Source of the DNA: Hyphomicrobiales bacterium | GTDB lineage: Bacteria > Pseudomonadota > Alphaproteobacteria > Rhizobiales > Beijerinckiaceae | NCBI GenBank assembly: GCA_900470095.1 | Contig: UBZM01000041.1 | Location: 1 to 64,000 of the forward strand | Reading direction: 5' to 3' | Length of the DNA stretch: 64,000 nt | Shown here: one piece after another, positions 59,002 to 64,000 of the stretch | How positions within the stretch are numbered: the stretch's first letter is position 1 | Layout: each line of letters begins with the position of its first letter | The notes under the pieces: generated by a model | Told to the model about the DNA's origin: nothing | What the model saw: only the letters and a program-made list of their open reading frames with translations | Database searches by the model: none | Translations under genes and position numbers: made by a program

Positions 59002-62000
59002 ATGACCTTGCTCTCCCGGCTCGCGCTGATTCTCGGTCTTGCCCTCGCCGCCACGCCGGCGCTCGCCCAGAAGGCCTATATCCGCAACGATCTCCAGGCC
59101 GACGGGCAAAGGCTCGAGGAACGCCTGAAGCGTGACGTCTCGGCCAGCACACGCCCCGCTGCGGTCGCGCTACGCGACGGCGAAGCCGCACTCTCGCGCG
59201 GCGATGCCCGCGCCGCCTTGCCCCAGGCCAATGCCGCGGTCGTAGCCGATCCGCAGAACTCCGCCGGCTGGCGCCTGATGGCACGCGCCGCCAATGCGAT
59301 CGAGCCGCGTGACTATCGCGAGCGCTGGGAACTGCGCGAACGTGCGATCAGTGCCGCCTACCTCGCCTATCAGCGCGCAACCTCCCGTCCGGACGAAGCA
59401 GCCTCGCTCGCCGTGCTCGCCCGCACCTTCGAGCGCAACGAACTCTGGCGCCCGGCCCTGACCACCTATCGTCTCAGCCTCGATTTCCAGGACAATGCGC
59501 AGCTGCGCACCGCCTATGAAAGCCTGCGCGAGAAGCGCGGCTTCCGCCTGCTCTCCAACAGGGTCGATGCCGATGCGGCGAGCCCGCGCGCCTGCTTCGA
59601 ATTCTCCGAGCCGCTCGCCCGCGGGCGTGTCGATTTCGCGCCCTATGTCGCTATTTCCGGCGGCAAGGGTGATTTCGCTGTCAGCGCCGAGGAGCGCCAG
59701 ATCTGCGTCGATGGCCTGCGCCACGGCGAACGCTATGCTTTCGTCATTCGCCAGGGCGTGCCTTCCGCACTCCCCGACGAGAAGTTGCTGAAATCCGCCG
59801 ATTACGAGGTCTATGTCCGCGACCGCACGCCGTCAGTGCGCTTCACCGGCAAGAACTATGTGCTGCCGCGCACCGGTCAGCAGGGCATCCCGGTCGTCTC
59901 CGTCAATGCCGACAAGCTCGACCTCGAGGTCATGCGCATCGGCGACCGCAACCTGATCAACTCCGTCCATTCCGACGATTTCCTCAGCCAGCTCGGCAGC
60001 TACAACGCGGGCCAGATCGCGTCCGACAAGGGCCAGCGCGTCTGGGCCGGCGCGATGGATGTGAAGTCCGAGCTCAACAAGGATGTGATCACCGCCTTCC
60101 CCGTGCTGGAAGCGGTCGGGCAGCTCAAGCCCGGCGTCTACGTGATGTTTGCCAAGCCGACGGGCGGACAGGCCGCGCAGCCCTCGGGCGACGGCGATTA
60201 TGACGACGGCTCGACCCGCGCGACACAATGGTTTGTCGTCTCCGATCTCGGCCTGACCTCCTTCTCCGGCCCCGATGGCGTGCATGTGCTGGCGCGCTCG
60301 CTCGCGAACGCCGCGCCGATCCCGAATGCGGAGCTGCGCCTCATCGCCCGCAACAACGAGGTCCTCGCTACCGCCCGTACCGATGCGAAGGGCTATGCCC
60401 GCTTCGATGCCGGCCTTGCCAAGGGCCAGGGTGGCAATGCGCCGGGCCTCGTCACCGCCCTGCTCGGCGAGGACTATGGTTTCCTCGATCTCAAGCAGAC
60501 CGCCTTCGATCTCTCGGATCGCGGCGTGAAGGGCCGCGTCGCTCCGGCCGGCCTCGACGCTTATCTCTATACCGAGCGTGGCGTCTATCGCTCCGGCGAG
60601 ACCGTCTACCTCACCAGCCTGCTGCGGGATTCCGCCGGCGCTGCCGTCACCGGCCTGCCGCTGACGCTGGTGGTGAAGCGACCGGACGGCGTCGAGTACC
60701 GCCGCCGCCAGATCGAGGATCAGGGCGCCGGCGGGCGGGCTCATTCCATCCCGCTGATCTCCGGCGCACAGACCGGCACTTGGCGCGTCCAGGCCTATGC
60801 CGACCCGAAGGGTGTGGCCATCGGCGAGGTTTCCTTCCTCGTCGAGGATTACGTGCCCGAGCGCCTCGAGCTGACACTCGCGCCGAAATCTCCCGTGCTC
60901 CAGGCCGGCGAACCGGCCGAGATCGATGTCAATGCGCGCTATCTCTACGGCGCGCCGGGCTCCGAGCTCGACGTCAACGGCTCGACCACGATCCGCGTCG
61001 CCGCGAAATCCGCCATTCCTGGCTTCGCGGATTTTCAAGTGGGCCTCACCGATGAGGCGTTCGAGTCGATCCAGAGCGACCTGGAGGAGAGCGCGACCAC
61101 CGATGCCGCAGGCAAGGCGACGATCTCGGCCGGTGTGCAGCAGCCCGAGACCAACCGTCCGCTCGAGGTCGAGATCACCTTGCGCGTCGGCGAGCCGGGC
61201 GGCCGTGCTATCGCGCGCTCCGTCACCTTGCCGATCGTGCCGAAGGGCGCCGCCATCGGCGTGAAGCCGCTGTTCAAGGATGGCGAGCTCGGCAACGGTC
61301 AGACCGCAGGTTTCGACGTCATCATGGCCAATGGCGATGGCCGCCGGCTCGCCAGGCCGGGCGTGAAATGGACGCTCTCCAAGGTCAATCGCAACTATCA
61401 GTGGTTCTTCCAGGACGGCCGCTGGAACTATGAGGGCGTGAAGACGACCCGCCGGGTCGCCGATGGCGAGATCGCCGTCAGCGAGACAGCCGCGGCCCGC
61501 ATCGCTGCCCCGGTTCAATGGGGCAATTACCGGCTCGATGTCGCCTCCGATGGCGCGGACGCGACCGAGACGAGCGTCTCCTTCACCGTCGGCTACGAGA
61601 GCGACAAGACCGCCGACACGCCCGATGTGCTGGAGGTCGCACTCGACAAGCCGTCCTATGCGATTGGCGAGACCATGCAGGTCAGGCTCTCGCCGCGCTT
61701 CGCGGGCAAGGCGACGCTCGCCGTCGTCGGCGACAAGCTGAACGAGATCCAGACGATCGACATCGCTCCCGGCGGCAGCACGGCCTCGATCCCGGTCAAG
61801 GCTGAATGGGGCGCAAGCGCCTATCTCGTCGCCTTGGCCCACCGCCCGATGGACACCGCTGCCCAGCGCCTGCCCGGCCGCGCCATCGGCCTGTCCTGGT
61901 TCTCGATCGGCAAGGAACAACGCACGCTCCAGGTCGACCTCGGCGCGCCCAATCTGGTGCGCCCGCTCTCGACGCTGTCCCTGCCGGTCAAGGTCAGCGG

Positions 62001-64000
62001 GGCGCGTCCCGGCGAGGAGGCTTTCGTCACCGTCGCCGCGGTCGATGTCGGCATCCTCAACCTCACCCGCTTCGAAAGCCCGGATGCCAGCAAGTACTTC
62101 TTCGGCCAGCGCCAGATCGGCCACGAACTCCGTGACCTGTACGGCTATCTGATCGACGGCATGCAGGGCGTGCGCGGCACCATCCGCTCGGGTGGTGATG
62201 CAGCGCCTGCATTGCAGGGCGAGGCGCCGACGCAGGAGCCGCTCGCGCGCTATTCCGGGGTGGTCAAGCTCGGTCAGGATGGCACCGCGAAGATCGATTT
62301 CGAGCTGCCCGCCTTCAACGGTTCGGTCCGCGTCATGGCTGTTGCCTGGTCGCAAGGCCGCACCGGCCAGGCCAGCACCGACGTCATCGTGCGCGACCAG
62401 ATCGTCGCTCAGGCGACGCTGCCGCGCTTCCTGGCGATCGGGGACCAGTCGCGCTTCCATCTCCAGATCGACAATGTCGAGGGACCCGCGGGCCCCTATC
62501 TCGTCGATCTCGACGTGAAGGGCCCCGTCCTCGTTGCGGCCGATGCGACGCGGCGCACGCTGACCCTCGCGGCCGGCGCCAAGGGTCAGATGACGATCCC
62601 GGTCACAGCGGCGGGTCTCGGCCGCGCCGAGTTCGATGTCCGGATCAGCGGCCCGAACGGCGTCGGTACCGTGCAGAACCTCGCGGTGCGCGTGCAGCCC
62701 TCGGCCAACACGATCGCGCGCCGCATCGTCCGGCCGATCCCCGGCAATGGCGGTTCGATCACCCTGTCGTCGGATCTCCTCACCGATCTCGTGCCGCGCT
62801 CCGGCCAGGTCTCGGTCTCCGTCTCGCCGCTGGCTGCGCTTGACGTGCCAGCGATCCTGAAGGCACTCGACCGCTACCCCTATGGCTGCACCGAGCAGAC
62901 CGTCAGCCGCGCCCTGCCGCTGCTGCATGTCAACCGGCTGGCCAGCCTCGAGCAGCTCGCGCTCGATGCCAATGTCGATGAGCGCGTCAACGGCGCGATC
63001 GAGCGCGTGCTCGCCCGCCAGGGCGGCAATGGCTCCTTCGGGCTCTGGGGTGTCGGCGGCGAAGACCTCTGGCTCGATGCCTTCGTCACGGACTTCCTGA
63101 CCCGCGCCCGGGAACGCCAGTTCAACGTCCCGCAGATCGCCTTCAATCTCGCGCTCGACCGGCTGCGCAATCAGGTCGTCAACACCAGCGAGATCAACAA
63201 GGAGGAAGCCGCCGGCATCGCCTATGCGCTCTATGTGCTCGCCCGCAACGGCCGGCCGGTGATGGGCGACCTGCGCTATCTCGCCGACAACAAGCTGGGC
63301 GAGTTCGCCTCGCCGCTGGCCCGCGCCCAGATTGGGGCGGCGCTCGCGCTGCTCGGCGATCGCGGTCGCGGTCGCGCCGCTTTCACCAGCGCGCTGGCTG
63401 GCCTCCAGGAGGCGCGTGACGACGGCCTGTCGCGGCCCGATTACGGTTCGCGTCTGCGCGACGGCACCGCGGTCCTGACCTTGATCGCCGAAACCAATGG
63501 CGAGCGTGCCGACATCGCCCGCGCCTCCTCGATCGTCGAGAGCGCCCGCGGCTCCGCCCGCCACACCTCGACACAGGAGAACATGTGGATGGTGCTGGCG
63601 GCACAGGCCATGGCCAAGGAGGCCGAGGGCATGGCGCTGACTGTCGACGGCACAGAGCGCAAGGGCGCCTTCTACCGCACCCTTTCGGACGAGGCGCTGG
63701 AAGCAAAGCCGCTCACCATCGCCAATCCCGGCGCCGCCTCTGCGCAGGCCGTGATCACGGTTGCCGGGATTCCGACCGCAGCCGAGCCCGCCCTGAACCA
63801 GGGCTTTGCGCTGGAGCGGAGCTACTACACCATGAAGGGCGAGAAGGCTGATCCGGCGCGCCTGCGCCAGAACGAGCGCTATGTCGTCGTGCTGGCGGTG
63901 ACCGAGCCCTCGGTCCGCTACGGGCGGCTGCTGCTGGTCGATCCGCTGCCTGCCGGGCTCGAGATCGAGAATGCCAATCTCACCGAGGGGGCCTCCACGC
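59002..64000 (+). CDS. Bacterial alpha-2-macroglobulin family protein (3' end outside window)
   Basis: At least 1,666 residues, still open at the window edge. Signal peptide ends ALA-Q near residue 22; there is no lipobox Cys, so the product appears soluble in the periplasm, unlike the E. coli lipoprotein YfhM. Macroglobulin-type beta domains follow (for example GLDAYLYTERGVYRSGETVYL). The thioester motif is present as YGCTEQT with Cys1296 and Gln1299, so covalent trapping of attacking proteases is possible. AAGGGA lies about nine bases before the ATG. In many bacteria a penicillin-binding protein 1C gene follows; that would be beyond this window. Confidence 0.93.
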   Translation, partial: MTLLSRLALILGLALAATPALAQKAYIRNDLQADGQRLEERLKRDVSASTRPAAVALRDGEAALSRGDARAALPQANAAVVADPQNSAGWRLMARAANAIEPRDYRERWELRERAISAAYLAYQRATSRPDEAASLAVLARTFERNELWRPALTTYRLSLDFQDNAQLRTAYESLREKRGFRLLSNRVDADAASPRACFEFSEPLARGRVDFAPYVAISGGKGDFAVSAEERQICVDGLRHGERYAFVIRQGVPSALPDEKLLKSADYEVYVRDRTPSVRFTGKNYVLPRTGQQGIPVVSVNADKLDLEVMRIGDRNLINSVHSDDFLSQLGSYNAGQIASDKGQRVWAGAMDVKSELNKDVITAFPVLEAVGQLKPGVYVMFAKPTGGQAAQPSGDGDYDDGSTRATQWFVVSDLGLTSFSGPDGVHVLARSLANAAPIPNAELRLIARNNEVLATARTDAKGYARFDAGLAKGQGGNAPGLVTALLGEDYGFLDLKQTAFDLSDRGVKGRVAPAGLDAYLYTERGVYRSGETVYLTSLLRDSAGAAVTGLPLTLVVKRPDGVEYRRRQIEDQGAGGRAHSIPLISGAQTGTWRVQAYADPKGVAIGEVSFLVEDYVPERLELTLAPKSPVLQAGEPAEIDVNARYLYGAPGSELDVNGSTTIRVAAKSAIPGFADFQVGLTDEAFESIQSDLEESATTDAAGKATISAGVQQPETNRPLEVEITLRVGEPGGRAIARSVTLPIVPKGAAIGVKPLFKDGELGNGQTAGFDVIMANGDGRRLARPGVKWTLSKVNRNYQWFFQDGRWNYEGVKTTRRVADGEIAVSETAAARIAAPVQWGNYRLDVASDGADATETSVSFTVGYESDKTADTPDVLEVALDKPSYAIGETMQVRLSPRFAGKATLAVVGDKLNEIQTIDIAPGGSTASIPVKAEWGASAYLVALAHRPMDTAAQRLPGRAIGLSWFSIGKEQRTLQVDLGAPNLVRPLSTLSLPVKVSGARPGEEAFVTVAAVDVGILNLTRFESPDASKYFFGQRQIGHELRDLYGYLIDGMQGVRGTIRSGGDAAPALQGEAPTQEPLARYSGVVKLGQDGTAKIDFELPAFNGSVRVMAVAWSQGRTGQASTDVIVRDQIVAQATLPRFLAIGDQSRFHLQIDNVEGPAGPYLVDLDVKGPVLVAADATRRTLTLAAGAKGQMTIPVTAAGLGRAEFDVRISGPNGVGTVQNLAVRVQPSANTIARRIVRPIPGNGGSITLSSDLLTDLVPRSGQVSVSVSPLAALDVPAILKALDRYPYGCTEQTVSRALPLLHVNRLASLEQLALDANVDERVNGAIERVLARQGGNGSFGLWGVGGEDLWLDAFVTDFLTRARERQFNVPQIAFNLALDRLRNQVVNTSEINKEEAAGIAYALYVLARNGRPVMGDLRYLADNKLGEFASPLARAQIGAALALLGDRGRGRAAFTSALAGLQEARDDGLSRPDYGSRLRDGTAVLTLIAETNGERADIARASSIVESARGSARHTSTQENMWMVLAAQAMAKEAEGMALTVDGTERKGAFYRTLSDEALEAKPLTIANPGAASAQAVITVAGIPTAAEPALNQGFALERSYYTMKGEKADPARLRQNERYVVVLAVTEPSVRYGRLLLVDPLPAGLEIENANLTEGAST

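Noticed and set aside
59833-63564. Very long open frame (1,243 codons) on the minus strand
   Set aside because: It is fully antisense to the alpha-2-macroglobulin gene, whose plus-strand frame carries a signal peptide and the CTEQ thioester motif. The antisense product is Arg/Gly/Asp/Glu-rich without domains; high GC removes stop codons from this frame.

Overview
The window is GC-rich chromosomal DNA from an alphaproteobacterium, most likely a Hyphomicrobiales (Rhizobiales) member of the Bosea/Bradyrhizobium/Rhodopseudomonas type. The pointers are an F1-only atpHAGDC operon next to priA, a class I lysyl-tRNA synthetase, a roughly 1,040-residue PutA with a divergent Lrp-type regulator, a pim-type dicarboxylate beta-oxidation operon, and short palindromic repeats of the kind scattered through rhizobial genomes. 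Genus assignment is inference. I see no rRNA, tRNA, CRISPR array, transposase or prophage, and no gene-free stretch longer than 300 bases.

Layout. 0-6.4 kb: two EamA transporters, a penicillin-binding-protein-type D,D-carboxypeptidase, a histidine-rich CobW GTPase and an acyl-CoA synthetase. 6.4-9.1 kb: an NMT1/THI5-type ABC importer. 9.2-13.5 kb: putR/putA and rppH. 13.5-18.7 kb: atpHAGDC (minus strand) with a clear terminator. 18.9-22.7 kb: priA, xerC and a DUF4337 protein. 22.7-28.3 kb: an amidase and a dipeptide-type ABC importer that lacks ATPase genes, plus a GntR regulator. 28.4-36.3 kb: a plus-strand uronate operon, uxaC-kduI-kduD-kdgF-TRAP(PQM)-uxuB. 36.4-42.3 kb: an orphan binding protein, an M20 peptidase, lysK, a nitroreductase and a DUF808 protein. 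42.3-56.1 kb: pimFABCD (minus) facing an enoyl-CoA hydratase, an IclR regulator and a CaiB/BaiF CoA-transferase (plus), followed by a TctCBA importer (minus). 56.1-64 kb: a protease-like protein with a lost catalytic triad, a luciferase-like oxidoreductase and the first 5 kb of an alpha-2-macroglobulin gene that runs off the window.

How the genes work together. The uronate operon couples uptake (TRAP) to opening of unsaturated uronates (KdgF), isomerisation and reduction (KduI, KduD), and the glucuronate/galacturonate branch (UxaC, UxuB). UxuA, KdgK and KdgA must lie elsewhere. The 42-56 kb block reads as a medium-chain dicarboxylate module: TctCBA uptake, CoA activation by ligase and/or CoA-transferase, then beta-oxidation. 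Two copies of a 17-bp box in the divergent promoter are a likely IclR operator.

Nothing here looks like a wholly new system. The points most worth following are the dicarboxylate module with its operator pair, the nested hairpins inside the TRAP operon, the pseudo-protease, and the ATPase-less importer coupled to an amidase.
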